DNA from: an uncultured Acetatifactor sp.
GTDB lineage: Bacteria; Bacillota; Clostridia; Lachnospirales; Lachnospiraceae
Length of the DNA: 35,729 nucleotides
Direction: 5' to 3'
Assembly (NCBI GenBank): GCA_947625255.1
Contig: CANQNT010000036.1
Location: forward strand, 1-35,729
Below are positions 6,632-16,650 of the stretch, piece by piece. The position numbers were made by a program, and so were the translations under genes. How positions within the stretch are numbered: position 1 is the stretch's first letter; every line of letters starts with the position of its first letter. Below the pieces are notes generated by a model that saw nothing but the letters and a program-made list of their open reading frames with translations, did not search any database and had not been told where the DNA came from.

Positions 6632-8005
6632 ATGACAGAAATCGCGGCCTGTCTTAAGAAGCTGGATGATTTGGTCTGGGGACCGTTTTTGCTGTGGGGA
6701 CTGCTTGGAACAGGCATCTATCTGATGGCCCGGATGGCATTTTTACCCTTGCGAAATCTTCCATGGGCGCTGCGCTGCGCCATGGGAAAGGATGAAAGAA
6801 CGCGTACAAAGGAGGGAGAAATCTCTCCTTTTTCTTCTCTTATGACGGAATTGGCGGCTACCATCGGCACGGGGAACATCGTTGGCGTGGCCACGGCCAT
6901 GATACTGGGCGGTCCGGGAGCGCTGGTGTGGATGATCCTTTCTTCCTTAGTGGGGCTTGCCACCAAACTGGCGGAGAGCACTCTGGCGGTACATTATCGG
7001 ACGAGGAACGACAAGGGAGAAACGGTCGGGGGACCCATGTACACTTTGCGGCGGGCGTTCCCATGGAGACGCGCGGGCAATTGGCTTGGAAAGGCCTTTG
7101 CCTTTTTTGCCGTTTTTGCTTCCTTCGGCATGGGAAATATGACCCAGGCCAATTCCATTGCGACCGTATTGGAAGAGACTTTTCAGATAGAGCGTCCCTT
7201 ATCCGGCCTGATCCTTACCATGGCCGTGATTCTGGTCGTGCTGGGAGGAATCGGTACCATTTCCAGGGTAACGGGAGTGGTAGTCCCCGTGATGGCCGTC
7301 TTTTATATGGTGGGGGCTGCCACGGTCACTTTCGTGCATTGGAGGAATCTGCCAAGCGGGCTGTGGATGATTTTTTCCATGGCCTTTTCCCCGCGGGCCG
7401 TGGCCGGGGGAGTGGGCGGCAGATTGGTGGCGGATATGGGAAGCGCCCTGCGCTGGGGTGTTTCCAGAGGGGTCTTTTCCAATGAGGCGGGCCTGGGAGC
7501 CGCCGGAATCAGCGCGGCCGCGGCCCATACCCAGGATCCGGTCAGACAAGGCTACATCAGCATGACCGGTGTTTTTCTGGATACGGTGGTCATCTGCTCC
7601 GTGACGGGGCTGGCCCTGGCTTCTTCGGGAGTTCTGGGACGAACGGATGCCGGCGGCGAGCTGCTGACGGGAACAGCGCTTACCGTGGCGGCTTTCGCAA
7701 CCACTTTTGGGGATTGGGGCGCGGTGCTTGTCAGCATCGGCATTGTGCTGTTTGCTTTTGCTACCATTATCGGCTGGGCCTATCAGGGAGAAAAAGCTTT
7801 TGAATTTCTGGTCGGAAAATCCGGATTCTGTATCCTTTACCGCTTTGCTTACGGCTTCATGTCCTTTGTGGGAGCCTTATGCGCCCTGGACGTGGTCTGG
7901 AACTTTTCCGACATTTGCAATGGCCTGATGGCGATCCCCAACCTGATCTGCCTGCTTGCCCTGTCAGGAGAAGTTACCCGGATGGTGCGGGATTATGGCA
8001 CTTGA
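6632..8005 (+). CDS. AGCS-family sodium:alanine/glycine symporter
   Basis: This 457-residue polytopic membrane protein matches the alanine or glycine:cation symporter family: an N-terminal helix WGPFLLWGLLGTGIYL, then the family segments TIGTGNIVGVATA, LGGPGALVWM and KLAESTLAV, plus GGPMYTL, FSNEAGLGAA and a C-terminal WAYQGEKA. It would import small neutral amino acids with sodium. Two ATGs lie six bases apart; I prefer 6632 because GGGGA is seven bases upstream, but 6626 is possible. A TATAAT at 6549-6554 lacks a good -35. It runs in the same direction as the VanY gene after 100 bases. Substrate choice between alanine, glycine and others cannot be read from the sequence. Confidence 0.93.
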   Translation: MTEIAACLKKLDDLVWGPFLLWGLLGTGIYLMARMAFLPLRNLPWALRCAMGKDERTRTKEGEISPFSSLMTELAATIGTGNIVGVATAMILGGPGALVWMILSSLVGLATKLAESTLAVHYRTRNDKGETVGGPMYTLRRAFPWRRAGNWLGKAFAFFAVFASFGMGNMTQANSIATVLEETFQIERPLSGLILTMAVILVVLGGIGTISRVTGVVVPVMAVFYMVGAATVTFVHWRNLPSGLWMIFSMAFSPRAVAGGVGGRLVADMGSALRWGVSRGVFSNEAGLGAAGISAAAAHTQDPVRQGYISMTGVFLDTVVICSVTGLALASSGVLGRTDAGGELLTGTALTVAAFATTFGDWGAVLVSIGIVLFAFATIIGWAYQGEKAFEFLVGKSGFCILYRFAYGFMSFVGALCALDVVWNFSDICNGLMAIPNLICLLALSGEVTRMVRDYGT

Positions 8006-8018
8006 CCGAATTTGCTTC

Positions 8019-8047
8019 TTTACTTTCGAGGAAAAAGCAAGTATAAT
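8019..8047 (+). promoter_or_regulatory. Candidate sigma-A promoter for pepT
   Basis: TTTACT (8019-8024) and a perfect TATAAT (8042-8047) are 17 bases apart. The pair lies just after the symporter stop and about 45 bases before the first possible pepT start. Confidence 0.5.
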
Positions 8048-8095
8048 GTCTGGGAAGGCGAAAAGCCTAACACGGATCAAAGGATGGATGGTAGA

Positions 8096-9328
8096 ATGGC
8101 TTATTCCAGAACGATTGAGAATTTTTTAAGATATGTAAAAGTGGATACCTGCTCGGATGAGGATTCCCTGACCACGCCCAGCACGAGGAAGCAGCACGAT
8201 CTGGCGCTTCTTCTTACGAAAGAGCTTGAAGCCATGGGAGCGTCTGAGATTTATTACGACAAGGAGCACTGTTACGTTTATGCCAGCGTCCCGGCCGCTC
8301 AAGGCCATGAAAAGGCGCCGGTTTTGGGCTTTATCGCCCATATGGATACTTCTCCGGCGGTGAGCGGCACCAATGTGAAGCCGCGCGTGATTCAATGCTA
8401 TGATGGCGGGGATATTGTTTTGAATGCCGGGCGGAACGTGGTACTTCGCGTGGCAGATTTCCCGGGCGTGGAAAAATATAAGGGTCAGGATTTGATCGTC
8501 ACGGATGGGACCACGCTTTTGGGTACAGATGACAAGGCAGGTATTGCGGAGATCATGGCCATGGCCGAATTCCTTTTACGGCACCCGGAGGTGCCTCACG
8601 GTAAGATCCGGGTAGGCTTTACCTGCGACGAGGAAATCGGTCGGGGAACGGATCATTTCGACGTCGCGCTTTTCGGCGCGGATTTCGCCTATACGGTGGA
8701 CGGAGGCGCCCTGGGAGAACTGGAATATGAGAATTTCAATGCCGCGGGGGCCAGGCTCTTTATTCATGGACGCAGCGTTCATCCCGGTTCCGCGAAAAAC
8801 GTCATGCTCAATGCCATACTGATTGCCCAGGAGTTCCAGTCCCTGCTGCCCGTGTCCCAGAATCCCATGTATACAGACGGTTATGAGGGATTTTTCCATT
8901 TGGACGGCATTCAGGGGAATGTGGAAAGCGTCAGGGCCGACTATATCATCCGCGATCATGACAGAAAATTGTTCGAACAGAAAAAGAGTCTGTTTGCGGA
9001 CGCCGTGGCTTTCTTAAATCGGAAGTATGGAGAGGGAACCATAGAATTGGAAATGAAAGATTCCTATTATAATATGCGGGATGTAATGGTGAATCATATG
9101 CACCTGATCGAAAATGCCTGCGCCGCAATGGAGACGCTTGGCATCAAGCCTCATATCGCCCCCATCAGAGGCGGTACGGACGGGGCCAGATTGTCTTTCC
9201 AGGGACTGCCTTGCCCGAATTTGTGCGTGGGCGGAGAAAACTGCCATGGCAAGTATGAATTTGCCTGCGTTCAGTCCATGGAAAAAATTACGGAGCTGTT
9301 GGTGGAAATTGCCCGCAGATACGCTTGA
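8096..9328 (+). CDS. pepT: Peptidase T (tripeptide aminopeptidase)
   Basis: The 410-residue product is a cytoplasmic M20-family peptidase that removes N-terminal residues from tripeptides. From this start it opens ENFLRYVKVDTCSDED as in other PepT proteins. Metal and catalytic residues are visible: H82 and D84 in AHMDTS, D145/D146 in LLGTDDKAG, E179/E180 in CDEEIGRGTD, D202 in VDGG, and a late His in the GGENCHGKYE segment. The 410-residue length equals the family norm. The ATG at 8084 (MDGRM) is an alternative start, and the TTG further upstream is too early. It may supply amino acids from imported peptides. Confidence 0.94.
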   Translation: MAYSRTIENFLRYVKVDTCSDEDSLTTPSTRKQHDLALLLTKELEAMGASEIYYDKEHCYVYASVPAAQGHEKAPVLGFIAHMDTSPAVSGTNVKPRVIQCYDGGDIVLNAGRNVVLRVADFPGVEKYKGQDLIVTDGTTLLGTDDKAGIAEIMAMAEFLLRHPEVPHGKIRVGFTCDEEIGRGTDHFDVALFGADFAYTVDGGALGELEYENFNAAGARLFIHGRSVHPGSAKNVMLNAILIAQEFQSLLPVSQNPMYTDGYEGFFHLDGIQGNVESVRADYIIRDHDRKLFEQKKSLFADAVAFLNRKYGEGTIELEMKDSYYNMRDVMVNHMHLIENACAAMETLGIKPHIAPIRGGTDGARLSFQGLPCPNLCVGGENCHGKYEFACVQSMEKITELLVEIARRYA

Positions 9329-9340
9329 TCAAGAGGTAAT

Positions 9341-10783
9341 ATGTACGAGGTGGAAAATTTGGAGAAAATTGATTTGACCTTGTCCCCGCCCGCGGAGGAG
9401 CCGGCCAGACAATATTATTATATGGCAAAATGCAGATGCCAGGTACGGGCGTTTGAAAAGGAAAACGGACGGCTTCCCAAAGCCTGTGTGGTCAATTATG
9501 GCTGTCAGATGAACGCCAGGGATTCCGAGAAGCTGGCGGGAATTCTGGAGCAAGTCGGATATCGGCTTACGGAGGATGAAAACGCGGATTTTGTGATTTT
9601 CAATACTTGTACGGTCCGGGACAATGCCAATCAACGGGTGTATGGAAGGCTGGGGGTGTTAAACGGATTCAAGCGTAAGAATCCCCATATGAAGATTGCC
9701 CTTTGCGGCTGTATGATGCAGGAGCCTTCCGTTGTTGAAAAGATTCGGGAAAGCTATCGCTTTGTGGATCTGATCTTTGGAACCCATAATATATTCAAGT
9801 TCGCGGAGCTTTTGAACGCGACGTTGGAAAGTGATTCCATGATCATCGACATCTGGAAGGATACGGACAAAATCGTGGAGGATTTGCCGACAGAGCGCAA
9901 ATATCCCTACAAATCCGGCATTAATATCATGTTCGGCTGCAACAATTTCTGCAGTTATTGTATCGTTCCCTATGTCAGGGGCAGAGAGCGCAGCCGCAAG
10001 CCGGAGGATATTCTGCGGGAAATCCGTCAGTTGACGGCACAGGGCGTGGTGGAAATCATGCTTCTTGGGCAAAATGTGAATTCTTATGGGAAAAATCTGG
10101 AGGAACCCATGTCCTTTGCCGGACTTCTCCGGGAAGTGGAAAAAATTCCGGGACTTCGCCGCATCCGCTTTATGACATCCCATCCCAAGGATCTTTCCGA
10201 GGAATTGATCCAGGTCATGAAAGAGTCCCGAAAGATCTGCAGACACCTGCACCTGCCCCTGCAATCCGGTTCCACAAGAATCCTGAAGGCCATGAACCGC
10301 AGATATACCAAGGAGCAGTATGTGGAATTGGCGCTGAGGCTTCGGAGAGAAATCCCGGATCTGGCCATCACCACGGACATTATCGTGGGTTTCCCGGGGG
10401 AGACCATGGAGGACGTGGAGGACACGCTGGACGTGATCCGGACGGTGAAGTTTGATAATGCGTTCACTTTTATCTATTCGAAAAGAACCGGTACTCCCGC
10501 CGCGGCCATGGAGCAAGTGCCGCAGGAGCAGGTCAAGGCCGGCTTTGACAGAGTCCTGGCCGCCGTGCAGGAAACAGCCAGAGAACAAGTCTCCCTCCTG
10601 CAGGGACGGGTCATGGAAGCCCTGGTGGAAGAGGTCAATGACCATGATTCCGCCCTTTTGACGGGACGGCTTTCCAACAATACCCTGGTTCATTTTCCGG
10701 GGGATGCTTCCCTGATCGGAAGTTTGGTGAACGTGGTCCTGGAAGAATGTCGGGGATTTTACTATTTCGGACATTTGGCGTAA
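9341..10783 (+). CDS. miaB: tRNA-2-methylthio-N6-dimethylallyladenosine synthase MiaB
   Basis: This radical-SAM methylthiotransferase adds the methylthio group to i6A37 of tRNAs. The N-terminal methylthiotransferase domain carries C55 (GCQMN), C90 (NTCTVR) and C124 (LCGCMMQ), which bind the auxiliary 4Fe-4S cluster. The radical-SAM motif GCNNFCSYC gives C200, C204 and C207. A TRAM domain closes the protein (from about residue 415). The 480-residue length is normal, with a short N-terminal extension of about 40 residues. Its partner MiaA, which makes the i6A substrate, is encoded after mutL. AGAGGT precedes the ATG, 12 bases after pepT. Confidence 0.96.
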   Translation: MYEVENLEKIDLTLSPPAEEPARQYYYMAKCRCQVRAFEKENGRLPKACVVNYGCQMNARDSEKLAGILEQVGYRLTEDENADFVIFNTCTVRDNANQRVYGRLGVLNGFKRKNPHMKIALCGCMMQEPSVVEKIRESYRFVDLIFGTHNIFKFAELLNATLESDSMIIDIWKDTDKIVEDLPTERKYPYKSGINIMFGCNNFCSYCIVPYVRGRERSRKPEDILREIRQLTAQGVVEIMLLGQNVNSYGKNLEEPMSFAGLLREVEKIPGLRRIRFMTSHPKDLSEELIQVMKESRKICRHLHLPLQSGSTRILKAMNRRYTKEQYVELALRLRREIPDLAITTDIIVGFPGETMEDVEDTLDVIRTVKFDNAFTFIYSKRTGTPAAAMEQVPQEQVKAGFDRVLAAVQETAREQVSLLQGRVMEALVEEVNDHDSALLTGRLSNNTLVHFPGDASLIGSLVNVVLEECRGFYYFGHLA

Positions 10784-10861
10784 CGGATCACTGACAGAAC
10801 GAATGACTGTCTTTATAGATGATTGACTAACGGATGAAGCTTTAGAACAGGAGTAAAAAAC

Positions 10862-13528
10862 GTGGCTGAACTAACTCCCATGATGCAGAAGTACATGGAG
10901 ACGAAAAAGGAATATCCGGACTGTATTCTTTTTTACAGACTGGGAGATTTCTATGAGATGTTTTTTGATGACGCCCTGACCGCCACCAAGGAGCTGGATC
11001 TTACCCTGACCGGCAAGTCCTGCGGCCTGGAGGAGCGCGCGCCCATGTGCGGCGTTCCTTATCATGCCGTGGAAACTTATTTGACCAAACTGGTCAACAA
11101 GGGATACAAGGTGGCCATTTGCGAGCAAATGGAAGATCCCAAGCTGGCAAAGGGACTGGTAAAGCGGGAAGTGGTGCGGATCGTCACGCCGGGGACCAAT
11201 CTGAACATGCAGTCCCTGGAGGAATCCAAAAACAATTATATTATGTGTGTCACCTATACCCCGAACAAGATCGGATTGTCCGTTGCGGATGTGACCACGG
11301 GAGACTTTTACCTTACCGAGGTGGAGGATCTGAAACGTCTGATGGACGAGCTGATGAAATACGAGCCTTCTGAAATCGTATGCAACGAAGCGTTTCTGGT
11401 CAGCGGCGCGGATATCGGGGACCTGCGGGGGAGACTGCGGATCAGCGTCAACGCCCTGGAACCCCATGTGTTCGATGATGATGCCTGCAGAAAGGTTTTG
11501 CTGAAGCACTTCAAGATCAATACCCTGATGGGGCTGGGCGTTGAAGATTTTCCCACGGGCGTGATCGCGGCAGGGGCCCTGCTGCAGTATCTGATGGAAA
11601 CCCAGAAAACCTCTCTGGATCAGTTTATCCATTTATATCCTTACCTGACCAATAAATATATGCTTCTGGACAGCGCCACCAGGCGGAATCTGGAGTTGAT
11701 CGAGACCCTGCGGGAGAAGCAGAAAAGAGGTTCCCTGCTCTGGGTGCTGGACAAGACCAAAACAGCCATGGGGGCCAGAACCCTGCGCGGTTACCTGGAG
11801 CAGCCCCTGATTGAAAAGGAGCAGATGGAAAAAAGGCTGGACGCCATTGAAGAGCTGTGCAATGATTCCGTTTCCCGGGATGAAATCAGGGAATATCTGA
11901 ATCCGGTTTACGATCTGGAACGGCTCTTAAGCAAAGTGACCTATAAGACCGCCAATCCCAGGGATTTGATTGCCTTTCGGAATTCCCTGGAGATGATGCC
12001 TCATATCAAGTCCGTGCTGCAGGGCTTTCAAAAGGAGGCTCTGCGGGAAATCGAAAGGGATATTGACGGGCTGGAGGATATTTATCAGCTTATTGACAGG
12101 GCGATTGAGGAGGACCCGCCCTTGATCGTTCGGGAGGGCGGCATCATCAAGAGCGGCTTTGACCAGGACATTGACATGCTGCGCCGGGCCAAGACGGACG
12201 GCAAGGAGTGGCTGGCCCAGCTGGAAAGCGAAGACAGGGAGCGTACGGGCATCAAGAATCTGCGGATCAAATATAACAAGGTCTTCGGTTATTATTTTGA
12301 AGTAACCAATTCCTTTAAAAATCTGGTGCCGGCGGACTATGTCCGCAAGCAGACCCTTACGGGGGCGGAACGCTATACCACACCCAGGCTGAAGGAACTG
12401 GAAGATACCATACTCAACGCGGAAGACAAGCTGAACACTCTGGAATATGATTTGTTCTGTAAAATCCGGGATTCCATCGCCCTGGAAGTGGAGCGCATCC
12501 AACGGACCGCCAAAGCGGTGGCCAGACTGGATGTTTACGCTTCCTTGTCCCTGGTTTCCGAACGCAACCATTATGTGCGTCCCGCGCTGAACGAAAAAGG
12601 CGTGATCGATATCAAGGACGGCCGCCATCCGGTGGTGGAGCAAATGATCGATCATGAGATGTTTATCGCCAACGATACCTATCTGGACAACGCCAGCCAC
12701 TGCATTTCCGTCATTACCGGGCCCAACATGGCGGGGAAGTCCACTTATATGCGGCAGTCCGCCCTGATCGTGTTGATGGCCCAGATTGGCTGTTTCGTGC
12801 CTGCCAAAAGCGCCAACATCGGTATCGTGGACCGGATTTTCACCAGAGTAGGGGCATCCGATGATTTGGCCAGCGGCCAGTCCACGTTTATGGTGGAGAT
12901 GAACGAGGTGGCGAATATTCTGCGTAACGCGACCTCGAAGAGCTTGCTGATTCTGGATGAAATCGGCAGGGGAACCTCTACCTTTGACGGCCTGAGCATT
13001 GCCTGGGCGGTCATCGAGCACATCAGCAACCGCAAGCTTCTGGGAGCCAAGACCCTTTTTGCCACCCATTATCATGAGTTGACGGAGCTGGAAGGAAAAA
13101 TCAACAACGTGAACAACTATTGCATCGCCGTCAAGGAATCCGGCGACGATATCGTCTTCCTGCGCAAGATCATAAAGGGAGGTGCGGACCGGAGCTATGG
13201 CATTCAGGTGGCCAAGCTTGCGGGCGTGCCGGATATGGTTATCGACCGTGCCAAGGAAATCGCCAGGCAGCTTGACGACAACGACGTTATTGAAAAGATA
13301 CAGAGCATTCAGGTGGATACCAGGCCGGAAAAGGCCGGAAAACAGCCTAAGTATGATGAAGTGGACCTGGCACAGATGTCTCTTTTTGATACTGTGACGG
13401 ACGAAGACGTGCTGAAAGAACTAAAGGAAATCAATATTTCCACTTTGACGCCTTTGGATGCCCTGAATACCTTGTACCGTCTGCAGACCAAACTGAAAAA
13501 CCGCTGGCAGGGCACGGGAGAGGCCTGA
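10862..13528 (+). CDS. mutS: DNA mismatch repair protein MutS
   Basis: The 888-residue protein recognises base mismatches and short loops and recruits MutL. The mismatch-reading motif appears near residues 32-38 as GDFYEMF. The Walker A motif GPNMAGKST starts at G620, Walker B follows in LLILDEIGRGTSTFDG, and FATHYHEL lies near residue 735. The C-terminal helix-turn-helix region is present, ending in LDALNTLYRLQTKLK. The start is GTG with AGGAG eight bases upstream, and the protein begins AELTPMMQKY as expected. The gene lies 78 bases after miaB, and mutL follows after 69 bases with no convincing terminator between them. Confidence 0.97.
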   Translation: MAELTPMMQKYMETKKEYPDCILFYRLGDFYEMFFDDALTATKELDLTLTGKSCGLEERAPMCGVPYHAVETYLTKLVNKGYKVAICEQMEDPKLAKGLVKREVVRIVTPGTNLNMQSLEESKNNYIMCVTYTPNKIGLSVADVTTGDFYLTEVEDLKRLMDELMKYEPSEIVCNEAFLVSGADIGDLRGRLRISVNALEPHVFDDDACRKVLLKHFKINTLMGLGVEDFPTGVIAAGALLQYLMETQKTSLDQFIHLYPYLTNKYMLLDSATRRNLELIETLREKQKRGSLLWVLDKTKTAMGARTLRGYLEQPLIEKEQMEKRLDAIEELCNDSVSRDEIREYLNPVYDLERLLSKVTYKTANPRDLIAFRNSLEMMPHIKSVLQGFQKEALREIERDIDGLEDIYQLIDRAIEEDPPLIVREGGIIKSGFDQDIDMLRRAKTDGKEWLAQLESEDRERTGIKNLRIKYNKVFGYYFEVTNSFKNLVPADYVRKQTLTGAERYTTPRLKELEDTILNAEDKLNTLEYDLFCKIRDSIALEVERIQRTAKAVARLDVYASLSLVSERNHYVRPALNEKGVIDIKDGRHPVVEQMIDHEMFIANDTYLDNASHCISVITGPNMAGKSTYMRQSALIVLMAQIGCFVPAKSANIGIVDRIFTRVGASDDLASGQSTFMVEMNEVANILRNATSKSLLILDEIGRGTSTFDGLSIAWAVIEHISNRKLLGAKTLFATHYHELTELEGKINNVNNYCIAVKESGDDIVFLRKIIKGGADRSYGIQVAKLAGVPDMVIDRAKEIARQLDDNDVIEKIQSIQVDTRPEKAGKQPKYDEVDLAQMSLFDTVTDEDVLKELKEINISTLTPLDALNTLYRLQTKLKNRWQGTGEA

Positions 13529-13597
13529 TGTTTTCGGTAAGATACCATCGGCGGAAAAGCTTTTTCCCGCATAACGATAAAGAAAGGATTTCCACAC

Positions 13598-15634
13598 ATG
13601 GGAGAGATTCATATTCTGGATTCTGCAACCATAGACAAGATTGCCGCCGGGGAAGTGGTGGAGCGTCCGTCCAGCGTGGTCAAGGAGCTGGTGGAGAACG
13701 CCATTGACGCCGGAGCCACCGCCATTACCGTGGAGGCAAAAGATGGCGGTATCGAATTCCTGCGGGTGACGGATAACGGCAGCGGCATGGAGCCGTCCCA
13801 GATCCGGACGGCGTTTTTGCGCCATGCCACCAGCAAGATCTCTACGGCGGAGGATTTGGCGACCGTGTCCAGCCTGGGGTTCCGGGGAGAGGCTCTGTCC
13901 AGCATCGCCGCGGTTTCCCGGGTGGAGGTCATTACCAAAACCCAAACGGCCCTGACCGGAGTACGCTTCTGCATGGACGGCGGCAGGGAAACTTCCTTTG
14001 AGGAGGTCGGGGCGCCGGACGGCACTACCTTTCTCATGCGAAATCTTTTTTTCAACACGCCGGTGCGGCGCAAGTTTTTAAAACAACCCGCTACGGAAGG
14101 CGGTTATATCGGGGAACTGATGGAGCATCTGGCCTTGTCGAGGCCGGACATCTCCTTTAAATTTGTCCTGGGAACCCAAACCCGCTTTCATACTTCCGGA
14201 AACGGGGATTTGAAAGAGGTCATTTACCGGCTTTATGGGAGGGACATTGCCTCCCAACTGATTCCCATTCAAGAAGAACAAAGCGGCGTGCGTATCGAAG
14301 GTTATCTTGGGAAACCGATTCTGGTACGTTCCAACCGCAATTTTGAAATTTATTTTATGAACCGCCGATTTATTCGCAGCCAGCTGATTGCCAAGGCGCT
14401 GGAAGAGGGATACCGGGAATATCTGATGCAGCACAAGTTCCCGCTTTGTGTGCTTCACATTTCCATGGAAAGCGGAGCGGTAGATGTCAACGTCCACCCA
14501 ACCAAGATGGACGTGCGCTTTTCCAACGGTCCGGCCTTTTGTAATCTGCTGGCCGCAGTCATCCGGGAAACCCTGCACCGCAGGGAGATGATACCGGAAG
14601 CCGTGCTGACCCGGAAACAGCCGGAAAATCCGGACACGTCACAGAACGCATCCAAGACTCCCGAGCCTTTTGAACGGGTGCGGGGAAATCAATATAAGGT
14701 TATGGAAGAGACCCGCTATCAGGCAGAGCAGCCGGGAATGCGGGAGATGCTGCAAAGCCCCTTGTGGAGCCGCGTCCTGCAGGGCAGAAAGCCCGGAGAA
14801 GCGTTGGCGGATTCTCAGACCTTAACGAACACGGGAGGTCCTGAAGCGTCAGACGAACCCTTTTTCACAGAAGCGGATCCCAAGGCGTTAAAAGGCGCGG
14901 GTCCTGCCATGGAAGGGCTTCAAACAGGACAAACAGAACAAACAGGACAGAATTTATCCTCAACCGCATCTCAGAGTTCCACGGGTCCGCAGACAGAAGG
15001 GAAACCGCGGCAGTTGAATCTGTTTGAGGAAAGGATCCTTACCGCCGACAACCGTTCCCGTTATCATGTGATCGGTCAGGTTTTTGATACCTATTGGATC
15101 GTACAGTTTGAGGAAAAGATGCTTCTCATCGATCAACACGCCGCCCATGAAAAGGTAAAGTACGAGCGTCTGATGAAGCAATACCATGAAAAGCAAGTGG
15201 TGAGTCAAAGCTTGTTTCCGCCTCTGATCGTGAGCCTGACCGGCCAGGAGGAAGCGGTTTTAAAGCAGCATCTTGATGCTTTCAGGGCTCTGGGCTTTGA
15301 AATCGAAGCCTTTGGGGGAAATGAATATGCACTGCGGGGGGTTCCGACGGACCTTTATGGCTGCAGCGAACGGGAATTGTTCCTGGAGGTGCTGGACGAG
15401 CTATCCGATGGATCCTTCCGAGGAAGCTTCCAGGTGGTGGAAGAGAAAATCGCTTCCATGTCCTGCAAAGCCGCCGTAAAGGGAAACAATCGTCTTTCGG
15501 CCGCGGAAGCGGAACGTCTCATTGATGAGCTTTTGACACTGGACAATCCTTACAATTGCCCCCATGGCAGGCCTACGATCATTTCCATGACAAAGACGGA
15601 GCTGGAGAAGAAATTCCAGCGAATTGTTTCTTAA
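13598..15634 (+). CDS. mutL: DNA mismatch repair endonuclease MutL
   Basis: This 678-residue protein carries a GHKL ATPase domain (about 1-330) with E30 and N34 in KELVENAIDAG, then DNGSGM and GFRGEALSS. A low-complexity linker rich in Gln, Thr, Ser and Gly follows (about 340-475), then the dimerisation/endonuclease domain. The endonuclease metal motif DQHAxxExxxxE is present from D512 (DQHAAHEKVKYE), together with SCKAAVKGN and the late CPHGRP. It is thus the nicking type of MutL used by bacteria without MutH. AAGAAAGGATTT precedes the ATG. It is followed at once by miaA. Confidence 0.97.
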   Translation: MGEIHILDSATIDKIAAGEVVERPSSVVKELVENAIDAGATAITVEAKDGGIEFLRVTDNGSGMEPSQIRTAFLRHATSKISTAEDLATVSSLGFRGEALSSIAAVSRVEVITKTQTALTGVRFCMDGGRETSFEEVGAPDGTTFLMRNLFFNTPVRRKFLKQPATEGGYIGELMEHLALSRPDISFKFVLGTQTRFHTSGNGDLKEVIYRLYGRDIASQLIPIQEEQSGVRIEGYLGKPILVRSNRNFEIYFMNRRFIRSQLIAKALEEGYREYLMQHKFPLCVLHISMESGAVDVNVHPTKMDVRFSNGPAFCNLLAAVIRETLHRREMIPEAVLTRKQPENPDTSQNASKTPEPFERVRGNQYKVMEETRYQAEQPGMREMLQSPLWSRVLQGRKPGEALADSQTLTNTGGPEASDEPFFTEADPKALKGAGPAMEGLQTGQTEQTGQNLSSTASQSSTGPQTEGKPRQLNLFEERILTADNRSRYHVIGQVFDTYWIVQFEEKMLLIDQHAAHEKVKYERLMKQYHEKQVVSQSLFPPLIVSLTGQEEAVLKQHLDAFRALGFEIEAFGGNEYALRGVPTDLYGCSERELFLEVLDELSDGSFRGSFQVVEEKIASMSCKAAVKGNNRLSAAEAERLIDELLTLDNPYNCPHGRPTIISMTKTELEKKFQRIVS

Positions 15635-15646
15635 AGGAGGATGCTT

Positions 15647-16591
15647 ATGCAGCCTTTGGTGATCTTAACCGGTCCCACCGCGGTGGGCAAGACAAAGCTG
15701 TCCATAGCGTTAGCTAAGGCAATTGACGGTGAGATTATTTCCGCAGACTCCATGCAGGTCTACCGCCGCATGGATATCGGCTCCGCCAAGATTACGCCGG
15801 ATCAGATGCAGGGCGTTCCTCATCATCTCATCGATGTGCTGGAACCCTCCGAAGACTTCAATGTGGTGTTTTTTCAACAAAAATGCAAGGAATGCATGCG
15901 GGGGATTTATGAAAGAGGACACATCCCCATTTTAACGGGCGGAACCGGTTTCTATATCCAGGCCGTGCTTTATGACATTGATTTTACGGAGAACGAAGAG
16001 GATGGGGCTTATCGAAGGCAGCTGGAGGAACTGGCGCGGGTACGGGGGCCTGCTTTTTTACATGAGATGCTTCTGGCGGTGGATCCCGCCTCCGCTAAGG
16101 CCATTCATGCCAACAACAGGAAGCGAACCATCCGCGCTTTAGAATTTTTTCATTTGACGGGAGAACGGATTTCGGAACATAATGAAAGGGAAAGGGGAAA
16201 GCCTCCCGCCTACCGTTCCTGTTATTTTGTGCTGAACGAGGAACGGGAAGCGTTGTACCGGCGGATCGATTCCAGAGTGGACGAGATGCTTCTGGCCGGT
16301 CTGGTGGAGGAGGTAAGGGCGCTTCAGCTTATGGGCTGCCACAGCGGCCAAGTGTCCATGCAGGGATTGGGATACAAGGAAATCCTGGATTATCTGGAAG
16401 GGCGCTGTACTCTGGAGCAAGCGGTTTCTCTCATCAAACGGAATACCAGGCATTTTGCCAAGCGCCAGCTGACCTGGTTCCGACGGGAAAAATCCGTGAT
16501 CTGGATTCAGAAAGAAGATTTTTCATATGAGGAAGAGCGGATTCTTGCGTTCATGCTGCAATGCTTAAGGGCGGAGGGAATCCTGCGTTGA
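15647..16591 (+). CDS. miaA: tRNA dimethylallyltransferase MiaA
   Basis: The 314-residue enzyme transfers the dimethylallyl group to A37 of tRNAs reading codons that start with U, making the substrate for MiaB. A P-loop (GPTAVGKT, residues 9-16) is followed by SADSMQVYRRMDIGSAK, the pyrophosphate-binding GGTGFYIQA, and NNRKRTIRALE near residue 155. The RBS AAAGGAGG touches an ATG at 15641, so the second ATG at 15647, six bases further on, is the better start. mutL ends 12 bases upstream. The order mutS-mutL-miaA is common in Firmicutes. Confidence 0.96.
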   Translation: MQPLVILTGPTAVGKTKLSIALAKAIDGEIISADSMQVYRRMDIGSAKITPDQMQGVPHHLIDVLEPSEDFNVVFFQQKCKECMRGIYERGHIPILTGGTGFYIQAVLYDIDFTENEEDGAYRRQLEELARVRGPAFLHEMLLAVDPASAKAIHANNRKRTIRALEFFHLTGERISEHNERERGKPPAYRSCYFVLNEEREALYRRIDSRVDEMLLAGLVEEVRALQLMGCHSGQVSMQGLGYKEILDYLEGRCTLEQAVSLIKRNTRHFAKRQLTWFRREKSVIWIQKEDFSYEEERILAFMLQCLRAEGILR

Positions 16592-16600
16592 GACCAAATG

Positions 16601-16626
16601 CCCCATAATACAGCCCCGTAATACAG
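16601..16626 (+). repeat. Two tandem 13-base units between miaA and the PLP enzyme gene
   Basis: CCCCATAATACAG (16601-16613) is followed at once by CCCCGTAATACAG (16614-16626), with one mismatch. They fall in the 59-base gap. I see no clear promoter or terminator in it, and the repeat may be chance or a small duplication. Confidence 0.6.
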
Positions 16627-16650
16627 CAAGGAAAGGTTTGGAAAAGGAAC

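Noticed and set aside
11927..13075. 382-codon open frame on the minus strand inside mutS
   Set aside because: It is antisense to a well-conserved gene, and its His/Gly-rich composition is typical of a reversed reading of GC-rich codons.
13548..13572. Possible hairpin between mutS and mutL
   Set aside because: GCGGAAAAG and CTTTTTCCCGC pair only with a bulge and with no loop left, and no separate T run follows. It is not a credible terminator.
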